From the NCBI RefSeq assembly GCF_004365705.1, contig NZ_SOBN01000001.1, forward strand, positions 5,070,001-5,134,000: DNA of 64,000 nucleotides, read 5' to 3'. This document shows positions 25,596 to 34,000 of the stretch, piece after piece (positions within the stretch are counted from its first letter, which is position 1; each line of letters begins with the position of its first letter). The position numbers and the translations under genes are program-made. The notes below the pieces were generated by a model. That model did not search any database, was not told the origin of the DNA, and saw only the letters and a list, made by a program, of their open reading frames with translations. This DNA comes from Streptomyces sp. 846.5 (GTDB lineage Bacteria > Actinomycetota > Actinomycetes > Streptomycetales > Streptomycetaceae).

Positions 25596-26138
25596 ATGGA
25601 TCTGTCAGAGAAGGCGACACGGTACGCTCTGCTGCCGCTCCGGCTCTTCCTGGGGGTGACCTTCATCTATGCCGGGCTGGACAAGCTCACCGACTCGCAC
25701 TACCTGGCCGGGCTGAGCGATCCGGCCTCCTTCGCGACGATGACCCAGGGGGTCAAGTCCGGCAGCCCCATCGGGCCGCTGCTGGACCTGGCGCTGAAGG
25801 CGCCGACCGCCTTCGCCCTGGCCATCGCGATAGGCGAGCTGGCCGTGGGCCTCGGGGCGCTGTTCGGGCTGCTGGGGCGGGTGGCGGCGGTGGGCGGGGT
25901 GCTGCTGAACCTCAGCTTCTTCCTGACCGTCAGCTGGCAGGTGCAGCCCTACTACCTGGGCAATGACCTGATCTATCTGATGGCGTGGCTGCCGCTGGTG
26001 CTGGCCGGGATGCCGTACCTGTCCCTGGACGGATGGCTGGCGTCCCGGCGGCGCCGGTCGGCGGGGGCTCAGGGCCTGCGTTCGGACTCGTCGTCGAGCA
26101 GCCCGAGCGAGTCCCGGTCGGTGGAGAGGTCCTCGTAG
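25596..26138 (+). CDS. DoxX-family membrane protein
   Basis: 180 aa with four membrane segments; LRLFLGVTFIYAGLDKL is the usual DoxX opening and the four-helix spacing is normal. DoxX-type proteins are linked to thiol and oxidant responses in some actinobacteria, but the exact role is not known. The C-terminal ~35 aa (Arg- then Ser-rich) lie beyond the last helix and are encoded antisense to the end of the next gene: the two coding regions overlap by 70 bp. Confidence 0.8.
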   Translation: MDLSEKATRYALLPLRLFLGVTFIYAGLDKLTDSHYLAGLSDPASFATMTQGVKSGSPIGPLLDLALKAPTAFALAIAIGELAVGLGALFGLLGRVAAVGGVLLNLSFFLTVSWQVQPYYLGNDLIYLMAWLPLVLAGMPYLSLDGWLASRRRRSAGAQGLRSDSSSSSPSESRSVERSS

Positions 26139-26335
26139 CGGTCCCGCTGGCCGCGAGCCATCCGGTGGACGGCCCCGGCCAGCCCGGCCACGCCCAGGGC
26201 GACCAGCAGCAGCGGGATCACCAGCCGGCCGTTCACGCTCAACTGCCCGGCGGCGTCCAGCAGGTAGAGCACGGCGATGGCGACGAAGGCCAGCCCCGCG
26301 AGCAGCGAGAACAGATCGAGCTGATGGCGCTTCAC
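26069..26335 (-). CDS. Small two-helix membrane protein downstream of PspC gene
   Basis: 88 aa starting at GTG 26335, which overlaps the TGA of the PspC gene (GTGA), so translation is coupled. Two hydrophobic segments (LFSLLAGLAFVAIAVLYLL and VIPLLLVALGVAGLAGAV) are followed by an acidic tail (DRYEDLSTDRDSLGLLDDE). No named family is recognised. Its position suggests an accessory membrane component of the PspC/kinase envelope-stress set. Its 3' end overlaps doxX on the other strand. Confidence 0.65.
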   Translation of the reverse strand: MKRHQLDLFSLLAGLAFVAIAVLYLLDAAGQLSVNGRLVIPLLLVALGVAGLAGAVHRMARGQRDRYEDLSTDRDSLGLLDDESERRP

Positions 26336-27720
26336 TGGGTGACCTCCAGGTCTCCGACCCCGACGTTCAGATCGAGGCTGACGGTGCCGTGCTTGGCGGC
26401 GGCCTCGGGGGCGATGTCCGTGGTGCGGTTGGTCGAGACGCCGCCGGCGCTGCTGTCGTCCGGGAGCCGGATGCTGCCGATGCCGACATGGGCGTCGATC
26501 TTGAGCTCGGTACCGGGCGGCACGATCACGGTGAGCTTGCCGAAGCCGAGGTGGACCCTGGTGCTCACGGTCTGCCCGGCGGCCGGCGCGGCGCCGCTGA
26601 GGTCGAGGGTGGCGTCGCCGCCGTCCAGTTGGTAGCCCGGCTGCACCGCGGCCGCGGCGACCGGGATCCAGGTCTGATGCTGGTACGCGGTGCGCAGGTG
26701 GACCGGCCCCGCGCCGACGGCGGCGACGGCGAGGGTGAGCAGCGTCGCCCACACCGCCAGGCTGCGGCCCCGGCCCCAGAGGGAGCAGACGACCATGCCG
26801 AGCCCCAGCACCAGCAGCGCCGCGGCGAGCACGGCCAGCACATTGACCGGGCGGTTGTCCTTGGCGGCGACCCACCAGACGGCGCTGCCGGTGATGACGG
26901 CGAGGAAGAAGAAGGCCGAGCCGAGGAAGGAGCGCTGACGGCTCCGCCGGGGGGCCGGAACCGGCGCGAAGGCGGGGGCCGGCGGGGGTGGCGGGGGCGG
27001 AGGCGGGGATGTCGGTACGGCATCGGTGGGCGCGGTGTCTTTGAGTACGCTGTCGCCGTCCTGGGGCTCTGTCTCCGTGGCCTCCTCCGGGGAGCGTTTG
27101 GCCATCGGGTCGGCGCGCTGCCACCAGGCCGGGGCCGGCGGCGGAACCGGGACGGTGGGCTGCTCCGGCGGCGCCGACGGCGGGCTGGTGCGGAACTTCA
27201 GACCGAAGACCGAGCCCTCCACGCCGCCCCCGGCCGACTCGGCCTCCTCGGCCGCACCGGTGACCGGCTGTTCCCAGCGGCGCGGGTGCTTGGCCGGGTC
27301 GTAGCGCAGTGCGGCGAAGGCCAGCAGCGCGATCAGGGTCAGCGGGAAGATGTGGCCGGTGCTGCCCATGTAGGAGAAGAAGATGCCGGTGCCCAGCACG
27401 GTCACCAGCACCGCGCCCAGCGACTGGCCGTCCACCCGGCCCGACAGCAGCCGCTGCAGCTCGTTCCGCCTGGTCTGCTCGACCGGGACGATCAGCCAGG
27501 CCAGGCCGTAGATGAACAGGCCGACCCCGCCGGAGAGGCAGAGCACGGCGATCACCACCCGGAACACCACCGGGTCGATGTCCAGGTGCCGCCCCAGACC
27601 GCCGCAGACCCCGGCCACCACGCGGCGGTCGCGGCTGCGCTCCAGCGGGGGCCGTGCGGCGCGGGCCGGTTGCGGGCCGGCCGGAGGTGGTGCCTGCGGT
27701 GGAGGCGTGTCGTCCTTCAT
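26332..27720 (-). CDS. PspC-domain, LiaF-like membrane protein
   Basis: 462 aa. A PspC domain lies at residues ~25-90 (RRVVAGVCGGLGRHLDIDPVVFRV), followed by membrane segments, a long Pro-rich cytoplasmic linker (~150-255) with a run of prolines, further membrane segments and a C-terminal extracytoplasmic domain whose repeated strands (LGFGKLTVIVPPG, VGIGSIRLPD, VGVGDLEV) resemble the LiaF/YvqF beta-solenoid. It is divergent from a PspC-histidine kinase gene across 114 bp. By analogy with LiaF it may hold the kinase inactive until the envelope is stressed; this is inference. Confidence 0.8.
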   Translation of the reverse strand: MKDDTPPPQAPPPAGPQPARAARPPLERSRDRRVVAGVCGGLGRHLDIDPVVFRVVIAVLCLSGGVGLFIYGLAWLIVPVEQTRRNELQRLLSGRVDGQSLGAVLVTVLGTGIFFSYMGSTGHIFPLTLIALLAFAALRYDPAKHPRRWEQPVTGAAEEAESAGGGVEGSVFGLKFRTSPPSAPPEQPTVPVPPPAPAWWQRADPMAKRSPEEATETEPQDGDSVLKDTAPTDAVPTSPPPPPPPPPAPAFAPVPAPRRSRQRSFLGSAFFFLAVITGSAVWWVAAKDNRPVNVLAVLAAALLVLGLGMVVCSLWGRGRSLAVWATLLTLAVAAVGAGPVHLRTAYQHQTWIPVAAAAVQPGYQLDGGDATLDLSGAAPAAGQTVSTRVHLGFGKLTVIVPPGTELKIDAHVGIGSIRLPDDSSAGGVSTNRTTDIAPEAAAKHGTVSLDLNVGVGDLEVTQ

Positions 27721-27834
27721 AACCCCATCCTGCTGCCAACGGGGCCCGGAGCCCATCAGGCATCTCCCTGAGCGGACCCTGAGATACCCCCTCGGCAGAT
27801 ACCCGGAGCGCTCCGGACGTGTGACGATCGTGGT

Positions 27835-29307
27835 GTGGCAGCCACCGACTTCAACCCCGACCCCGCGCAGGCGCCGGCCTCCGTGCCCGCGCCCGGACCT
27901 GCGCCCGGACCCGCTCCCGCGCCGGAGCTCCCGCCGGGACCCGCACCGGTGCGCAAGCTGTACCGGATCCCCGACGGGCGGATGCTCGGCGGGGTGGCCA
28001 ACGGGCTCGCCGCACACCTCGGCGTCGGCCGGTTCTGGGTCCGGGTGGCGTTCGTGGTGCTGCTGCTGGGCAACGGGCTGGGTGCGCTGCTGTACGCGGC
28101 CTTCTGGTTCGCGGTGCCGATGGGGCTGCGCGCCGGGGCGCCGCCCGCGACGACCTGGCAGGTCGGGAACATCGGCCCGTACTCGCTGGAGAAGCAGCAG
28201 CGCGGGCTGCGGCGGGTCCGGCAGCTGCTGCAGCAGACCCTCCAGGGCGAGCCGACCGTGGACGGGCGGAGCGCCCCGGGCGCGGGCTCGACCCGTCCGG
28301 CGACGGGGCCGGGATCGGCGGAGGACGAGGAGCACCGCGGCCCGCTGCTTGCCTTGATCGCCGTCGTCGCCGGACTGCTGGTGTTCCTCAACACCGTGAC
28401 CAAGCAGGCGACTTCGCCCTACATCTGGCCGATACTGCTGGCCGGTCTCGGCGTCGCCGTGGTGTGGCGGCAGGCCGACGACGCGCGCTGGGCGCGCTGG
28501 TTCTCGCTCGGCGAGAGCAAGCGCAGCACCACCCTGCTGCGGACCCTGGCCGGGGTGCTGCTGGTCGCCGCCGGGGTGGTCGGCTTCCTGTTCGTCTCCG
28601 GGACGCTCTCCGACTTCGCCAAGGTCGCGCAGGCCGTCCTCGCCGTCCTGGCCGGGGCGCTGCTGCTGGGCGGCCCCTATCTGCTGCGGATGTGGCAGGA
28701 CCTGGGCACCGAGCGCGGCGAGCGGATCAGGGCGCAGGAACGAGCCGAGGTGGCCGCCCATCTGCACGACTCCGTGCTGCACACGCTCACCCTGATCATG
28801 CGCAACGCCGAGGACCCCAAGGAGGTGACCCGGCTGGCCCGGGCCCAGGAACGCGACCTGCGGCAGTGGCTCTACCGCCGGCCGTCCGGCGCCGACGAGG
28901 CCGAGGCGGCGGCGGACACCCTGGCCGAGTGCGCCCGCAAGGTCGCCGCCGAGGTGGAGGACCTGCACGGGGTGCCGGTCGAGGTGATCGTCGTCGGCGA
29001 CTGCCCGATGGACGAGGGACTGGTGGTGCAGTTGCAGGCCGCCAGGGAGGCGCTGGTCAACGCGGCCAAGTACGGTGGCGGCGAGCCGGTCTCGATGTAC
29101 GCCGAGGTCGAGGGGAACACCGTCTGGGTGTTCGTCCGCGACCGCGGCCCCGGTTTCGACCTGGACTCCGTGCCGGAGGACAGGATGGGCGTGCGCGGAT
29201 CGATCATCGGTCGGATGCAGCGCAACGGCGGGCACGCGCGGGTACGTCCGGCTCCCGCCGGCGGTACCGAGGTCGAACTTGAGATGGAGAGGGCGAGCGA
29301 GCAATGA
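27835..29307 (+). CDS. PspC-domain sensor histidine kinase (NarL/LiaS class)
   Basis: 490 aa. A Pro-rich N terminus, a PspC domain (residues ~40-105: RIPDGRMLGGVANGLAAHLG), several membrane segments, then the HisKA_3 dimerisation helix with phosphoacceptor His311 in AAHLHDSVLHTL, and an HATPase domain with the N box REALVNAAKYG and RDRGPGFDL. It should autophosphorylate and pass the phosphate to the overlapping response regulator. Start is GTG 27835. A PspC sensor facing a separate PspC/LiaF-like gene suggests that the two interact in the membrane. Confidence 0.88.
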   Translation: MAATDFNPDPAQAPASVPAPGPAPGPAPAPELPPGPAPVRKLYRIPDGRMLGGVANGLAAHLGVGRFWVRVAFVVLLLGNGLGALLYAAFWFAVPMGLRAGAPPATTWQVGNIGPYSLEKQQRGLRRVRQLLQQTLQGEPTVDGRSAPGAGSTRPATGPGSAEDEEHRGPLLALIAVVAGLLVFLNTVTKQATSPYIWPILLAGLGVAVVWRQADDARWARWFSLGESKRSTTLLRTLAGVLLVAAGVVGFLFVSGTLSDFAKVAQAVLAVLAGALLLGGPYLLRMWQDLGTERGERIRAQERAEVAAHLHDSVLHTLTLIMRNAEDPKEVTRLARAQERDLRQWLYRRPSGADEAEAAADTLAECARKVAAEVEDLHGVPVEVIVVGDCPMDEGLVVQLQAAREALVNAAKYGGGEPVSMYAEVEGNTVWVFVRDRGPGFDLDSVPEDRMGVRGSIIGRMQRNGGHARVRPAPAGGTEVELEMERASEQ

Positions 29308-30035
29308 CGACGGGCGGGGACGAGATGGCTGCCGGAACCGAGAGCTCTCGCAGGGCGCGGGTGGTGCTGGTGGACGACCACCGGATGTTCCGTACCGGCG
29401 TGCGCGCCGAGATCGGGCAGACCGAGCGCACCGGCGTGGACGTCGTCGGCGAGGCCGCCGATGTGGAGCAGGCCGTCGCGGTGGTCACCGCGACCCGGCC
29501 CGACGTGGTGCTGCTCGACGTCCATCTGCCGGGCGGCGGCGGGGTGGAGGTGCTGCGGCGCTGCGCCCCGCTGATGCCCGGCGGCACCGCGCCGGCGACC
29601 TCGCCGGAGGGCGCGGAGGCGGTGCGGTTCCTGGCCCTGTCGGTCTCCGACGCGGCCGAGGACGTCATCGGCGTGATCAGGGGCGGTGCCCGCGGCTATG
29701 TCACCAAGACCATCACCGGCACCGATCTGGTCGATGCGATCTTCCGGGTCGCCGACGGCGACGCGGTCTTCTCGCCGCGGCTGGCCGGGTTCGTGCTGGA
29801 CGCCTTCGCCGCCACCGATACCCCGCCGGTGGACGAGGACCTGGACCGGCTGACCCAGCGCGAGCGCGAGGTGCTGCGGCTCATCGCCCGCGGGTACGCC
29901 TACAAGGAGATCGCCAAGCAACTGTTCATCTCGGTGAAGACGGTGGAGAGCCATGTCTCGGCGGTGCTGCGCAAGCTCCAGCTGAGCAACCGTCATGAGC
30001 TGACCCGCTGGGCGACGGCGCGGCGGCTGGTCTGA
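29304..30035 (+). CDS. NarL/LuxR-family response regulator
   Basis: 243 aa. The receiver domain has the acidic pair VLVDDHRMF and phosphoacceptor Asp72 in VLLDVHLPGG; the C-terminal GerE helix-turn-helix is LTQREREVLRLIARGYAYKEIAKQ with VKTVESHVSAVLRKL. Its ATG overlaps the kinase stop (ATGA), so the pair is coupled. Likely targets include the divergent PspC operon, by analogy with LiaR, but no binding site was identified. A copy of the dispersed palindromic repeat follows its stop. Confidence 0.92.
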   Translation: MTTGGDEMAAGTESSRRARVVLVDDHRMFRTGVRAEIGQTERTGVDVVGEAADVEQAVAVVTATRPDVVLLDVHLPGGGGVEVLRRCAPLMPGGTAPATSPEGAEAVRFLALSVSDAAEDVIGVIRGGARGYVTKTITGTDLVDAIFRVADGDAVFSPRLAGFVLDAFAATDTPPVDEDLDRLTQREREVLRLIARGYAYKEIAKQLFISVKTVESHVSAVLRKLQLSNRHELTRWATARRLV

Positions 30036-30083
30036 CGGTTCTTCGGGGCTGCAACTGAACCGACGTGGGCACGTTGCACTATC

Positions 30084-30106
30084 AGGGGCGCGGGGAACTG
30101 CGCGAC
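30084..30106 (+). repeat. Dispersed repeat copy 1 (AGGGGCGCGGGGAACTGCGC)
   Basis: One of four copies in the window of a ~22-bp unit. It lies between the convergent response regulator and NlpC/P60 genes. A partial partner arm (GCCCCT) follows at about 30138, so it may act as a two-way terminator. Confidence 0.65.
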
Positions 30107-30141
30107 AAGCCACGCAGACGCCGCACCCGACAACGCTGCCC

Positions 30142-31182
30142 CTACCCGGGCCGGACCGCTCCGCTGATGGGCATCTCGTCCACCGGCGCGTACTCCACCG
30201 ACGCGCCGGGGTGCGGGGCGTGGATGATCCGCTGGTTGCCGACGTAGATGCCGACATGGCTGATGCCGGAGTAGTAGAAGACCAGGTCGCCGGGCTGGAG
30301 CTGGCTGACCGGGATCCGCTGTCCAGCGTTGATCTGGTCGTAGGTGGTGCGCGGCAGGGAGACCCCGGCGGCGGCCCAGGCGGCCTGGATCAGCCCTGAG
30401 CAGTCGAAGGCGTCGGGCCCGGCCGCACCCCAGACATAGGGCCTGCCGATCTGGGCGCGGGCGAAGGCCACGGCGGACGCGGCGCGGCCGGAGACCGGGA
30501 CCTCGGCGGTCTGCGCCGACGGGTCGGTGCCGCCACCGGCCTGCTGCAGGCCGTCCTGCTGGGCCTGGCTGAGGGTGCCGAGCAGTTGGCGGGCGGCGGC
30601 GAGCTTCGCCTGGACCTGGGCGCGGGCGGCGGAGATCCGCTGCTGGGCGGCCTTGAGCCGGACCAGCTGCGCGGTGGTGGCCGACTGCTCCTGATCCAGG
30701 GTGCGCTGCTGGACTCCGTACTGGGCGAGCAGTTGCTGCTCGGAGGAGTTGAGCCGGCTCAGCGATCCGGCGCGCTGCAGGAAGTCGTCCGGGTGGGCGC
30801 TGGTGAGCAGCTGGATCACCGGGTCGACCCCGCCGCCCCGGTACTGGGCGGCGGCGACCGCGCCCAGACGGGTCTGCAGGGTGCTCATGGCGGACCGGGT
30901 GCGGGCCGACTGCTGCTGGAGCTGTTCGGCCTGCTGCTCCAGGGCGGCGGTCCTCGCCACCGCGCCGTCGTAGTCCTGGGTCGCCGTCTCGGCCTGCTGG
31001 TAGAGCTGGTCGACCTGTGCCTTCACGCCCGCGGCGGTGGGTTTGGGATCGGCGTGCCCGGGGTGGGCGAACACGGTGACCGATGCGGCGGCCGCTGTGG
31101 CCAGGGTGACCGCGGTGCGGGTGGTGGCCCGGGTGGTGACGGCGGCCAGCGGGTTGGGTCTTGGTTTTCGGTGCGACGCCAT
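30142..31182 (-). CDS. Secreted NlpC/P60 peptidoglycan hydrolase with coiled coil
   Basis: 346 aa. An Arg-rich start and Ala-rich hydrophobic segment form a signal peptide ending near AHPGHADP. Residues ~55-215 are a long Gln/Ala-rich coiled coil, as in RipA- and PcsB-like proteins. The C-terminal NlpC/P60 domain (~235-346) has the nucleophile Cys in FDCSGLIQAAW and the His in ISHVGIYVG, followed by IHAPHPG. It should cut peptide cross-links of peptidoglycan outside the cell. No c-di-AMP riboswitch, which precedes some such genes in Streptomyces, was recognised in the 230 bp upstream. Confidence 0.88.
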   Translation of the reverse strand: MASHRKPRPNPLAAVTTRATTRTAVTLATAAAASVTVFAHPGHADPKPTAAGVKAQVDQLYQQAETATQDYDGAVARTAALEQQAEQLQQQSARTRSAMSTLQTRLGAVAAAQYRGGGVDPVIQLLTSAHPDDFLQRAGSLSRLNSSEQQLLAQYGVQQRTLDQEQSATTAQLVRLKAAQQRISAARAQVQAKLAAARQLLGTLSQAQQDGLQQAGGGTDPSAQTAEVPVSGRAASAVAFARAQIGRPYVWGAAGPDAFDCSGLIQAAWAAAGVSLPRTTYDQINAGQRIPVSQLQPGDLVFYYSGISHVGIYVGNQRIIHAPHPGASVEYAPVDEMPISGAVRPG

Positions 31183-31413
31183 GGGCCGGGACGCTAGTCC
31201 GGCGGGAGCCGGCGCCGAGGGGTGGAGTTCGAGGCTGGCCGAAGTTATCCGGAACTGATCGTTCCGGTGGGAGGTTTTTCGACGGTTTGGGAGCTGGTTC
31301 CGCTCATAGGTGTGCAGAAAGCCGATCAATCGGATCATCTGACCGTGCCTGCCGCAGGGCGGTACGGACATACCGGCCTGGAGTGTCGGTGCGGCGGCCT
31401 AGACTCGTCGGTG

Positions 31414-33960
31414 ATGAGCAGCCTCTTTGATGACATTCCCCTCCCGGGCCTGGAGGGTTCCGCCGCGGAGCCGCCGGCGGACCATGAGCACGACGACCTC
31501 CCCTACGAGGAGGACCTGCCCGCCGACCTGTTCGCGGGCCGCTTCGACGCGCCCCCGCCGCAGCGCGACGGGTACTACCGCGACGGCGCCCCGCGTCCGG
31601 TCACCGACCCGGCCGTACTGCTGGACGGGATGAACCCGCAGCAGCGCGAGGCCGTGGTGCACGCGGGATCGCCGCTGCTCATCGTGGCCGGCGCCGGGTC
31701 CGGCAAGACCCGGGTGCTGACCCACCGGATCGCCTACCTGCTGGGTGCGCGCGGGGTGCAGCCGGGCGAGATCCTGGCGATCACCTTCACCAACAAGGCC
31801 GCCGGCGAGATGCGCGAGCGGGTCGAGGCGCTGGTCGGGCCGCGGGCCAAGGCGATGTGGGTGTCCACCTTCCACAGCGCCTGCGTCCGGATCCTGCGCC
31901 GGGAGAGCAAGAAGCTGGGCTTCACCTCCAGCTTCTCGATCTACGACTCCGCCGACTCGCAGCGGCTGATGGCGCTGGTCTGCCGGGACCTCGACCTGGA
32001 CCCCAAGCAGTTCCCGCCGAAGGCGTTCACCGCGAAGGTCTCCAACCTCAAGAACGAGCTCGTCGACGAGGAGACCTACGCCGGCCAGGCCGCCAACCCG
32101 ATGGAGCGGAAGCTCGCGGAGGCGTACCGGCTCTACCAGGCGCGGCTGCGCGAGGCCAACGCCCTGGACTTTGACGACATCATCATGACCACGGTGCACC
32201 TGCTCCAGGCGTTCCCCGATGTCGCCGAGTACTACCGTCGCCGCTTCCGGCACATCCTGGTGGACGAGTACCAGGACACCAACCACGCCCAGTACATGCT
32301 GGTCAGGGAGCTGTCCGGGGGTGCGGCCGGGTCCGCGCCGAAGAAGACGGTGGACGGCGAGTTCGTCAATCCGGCGGCGGCCGGGCTGGCCACGGTGCCC
32401 CCGGCCGAGCTGTGCGTGGTCGGTGACGCTGACCAGTCGATCTACGCCTTCCGCGGCGCGACCATCCGCAACATCCTCGACTTCGAGGAGGACTACCCCA
32501 GCGCCACCACCATCCTGCTGGAGCAGAACTACCGCTCCACCCAGACCATCCTCAGCGCCGCCAACGCGGTGATCGAACGCAACACCAACCGCCGCGCCAA
32601 GAACCTGTGGACGGCCGGCGCCGACGGCGAGCTGATCACCGCCTATGTCGCTGACGACGAGCACGGCGAGGCGCAGTTCGTCGCCGACGAGGTCGACCGG
32701 CTGACCGACTCCGGCGCGGCCCGTCCGGGCGATGTCGCGGTGTTCTACCGCACCAACGCCCAGTCCCGGGTGTTCGAGGAGGTGTTCATCCGGGTCGGCC
32801 TGCCCTACAAGGTGGTCGGCGGGGTGCGCTTCTACGAGCGCAAGGAGGTCAGGGACGTCCTGGCCTATCTGCGAGTGCTCGCCAACCCCGAGGACACGGT
32901 GCCGCTGCGGCGGATCCTCAACGTCCCCAAGCGCGGGATCGGGGACCGGGCCGAGGCGATGGTCGAGGCACTGGCCTCGCGCGAGCGGATCTCCTTCGCC
33001 CAGGCGCTGCTGCGGGCGGACGAGGCGTACGGGATGGCCGCGCGCTCGCTCAATGCGGTGAAGAAGTTCAATGAGCTGCTGGCGAAGCTGCGCTCGGTCG
33101 TAGAGTCGGGGGCAGGACCAGCGACGGTGCTGGAGGCCATCCTGGCGGAGACCGGCTACCTGGCGGAGCTCCAGGCGTCGACCGATCCCCAGGACGAGAC
33201 CCGGGTGGAGAACCTGCAGGAACTCGCGGCCGTGGCCCTGGAGTTCGAGCAGGAGGAGGCCGCGGCGGAGCCTGCTGACCCCGACGCGGAGCCGGTCGCG
33301 ACCGGTCTCGCCGCGTTCCTGGAGCGGGTGGCGCTGGTGGCCGACTCGGATCAGATCCCTGACGATGACGACAGCGAGAGCAAGGGCGTCATCACGCTGA
33401 TGACGCTGCACACGGCCAAGGGGCTGGAGTTCCCGGTGGTGTTCCTGACCGGGATGGAGGACGGGATCTTCCCGCACATGCGGACCTTCGGCCAGGCGAA
33501 GGAGCTGGAGGAGGAGCGCCGACTGGCCTATGTGGGGCTGACCAGGGCGCGGGAACGGCTGTATCTGTCACGGGCGGTGCTGCGCAGTGCCTGGGGGCAG
33601 CCCTCGTACAACCCGGCGTCGCGCTTCCTGGAGGAGATCCCGACGACGCTGGTGGACGAGAAGCGGTCCTCGGCAGCTGCGGCTCCGTCCGTACGCGGTT
33701 CCTTCGGGGGCGGCGGTGGTGGTGCTGGCGGCGGCAGGAAGTCCTCGGCGCCCGCGGGTTGGGGGCGCGGCGCGGGGCGGATCAAGGAGCGGGCGGCGTT
33801 GTCACTGGCCGTCGGCGACCGGGTGACGCACGACCGCTTCGGCCTCGGCACGGTCGTGGCCGTGGGCGGTCCGGCGGACGACGCCAAGGCGACGATCGAC
33901 TTCGGGGCGGAGGGGACCAAGCAGCTGCTGCTGCGCTACGCCCCGGTGGAGAAGCTCTGA
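31414..33960 (+). CDS. pcrA: ATP-dependent DNA helicase PcrA/UvrD
   Basis: 848 aa superfamily 1 helicase. Motifs in order: Walker A AGAGSGKTRVL, AITFTNKAAGEM (Ia), VDEYQDTN (II), GDADQSIYAFRGA (III), EQNYRST (IV), TLHTAKGLEF (V) and YVGLTRARERL (VI). A Gly-rich linker leads to a C-terminal Tudor-like domain (GDRVTHDRFGLGTV), which in PcrA contacts RNA polymerase. It unwinds DNA 3' to 5' in repair and removal of stalled complexes. An acidic N-terminal extension of ~75 aa is typical of actinobacterial PcrA. Start ATG 31414 (or the adjacent GTG 31411). Confidence 0.95.
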   Translation: MSSLFDDIPLPGLEGSAAEPPADHEHDDLPYEEDLPADLFAGRFDAPPPQRDGYYRDGAPRPVTDPAVLLDGMNPQQREAVVHAGSPLLIVAGAGSGKTRVLTHRIAYLLGARGVQPGEILAITFTNKAAGEMRERVEALVGPRAKAMWVSTFHSACVRILRRESKKLGFTSSFSIYDSADSQRLMALVCRDLDLDPKQFPPKAFTAKVSNLKNELVDEETYAGQAANPMERKLAEAYRLYQARLREANALDFDDIIMTTVHLLQAFPDVAEYYRRRFRHILVDEYQDTNHAQYMLVRELSGGAAGSAPKKTVDGEFVNPAAAGLATVPPAELCVVGDADQSIYAFRGATIRNILDFEEDYPSATTILLEQNYRSTQTILSAANAVIERNTNRRAKNLWTAGADGELITAYVADDEHGEAQFVADEVDRLTDSGAARPGDVAVFYRTNAQSRVFEEVFIRVGLPYKVVGGVRFYERKEVRDVLAYLRVLANPEDTVPLRRILNVPKRGIGDRAEAMVEALASRERISFAQALLRADEAYGMAARSLNAVKKFNELLAKLRSVVESGAGPATVLEAILAETGYLAELQASTDPQDETRVENLQELAAVALEFEQEEAAAEPADPDAEPVATGLAAFLERVALVADSDQIPDDDDSESKGVITLMTLHTAKGLEFPVVFLTGMEDGIFPHMRTFGQAKELEEERRLAYVGLTRARERLYLSRAVLRSAWGQPSYNPASRFLEEIPTTLVDEKRSSAAAAPSVRGSFGGGGGGAGGGRKSSAPAGWGRGAGRIKERAALSLAVGDRVTHDRFGLGTVVAVGGPADDAKATIDFGAEGTKQLLLRYAPVEKL

Positions 33961-34000
33961 TCCTCGGGTTGGGTCGGGACGGGACGGGCTGCCGGCGGCG

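Noticed and set aside
31183-31413. c-di-AMP (ydaO) riboswitch before the NlpC/P60 gene
   Set aside because: Such riboswitches precede some Streptomyces wall hydrolase genes, but I could not find the conserved core here, nor upstream of the M23 gene at 35117-35262.
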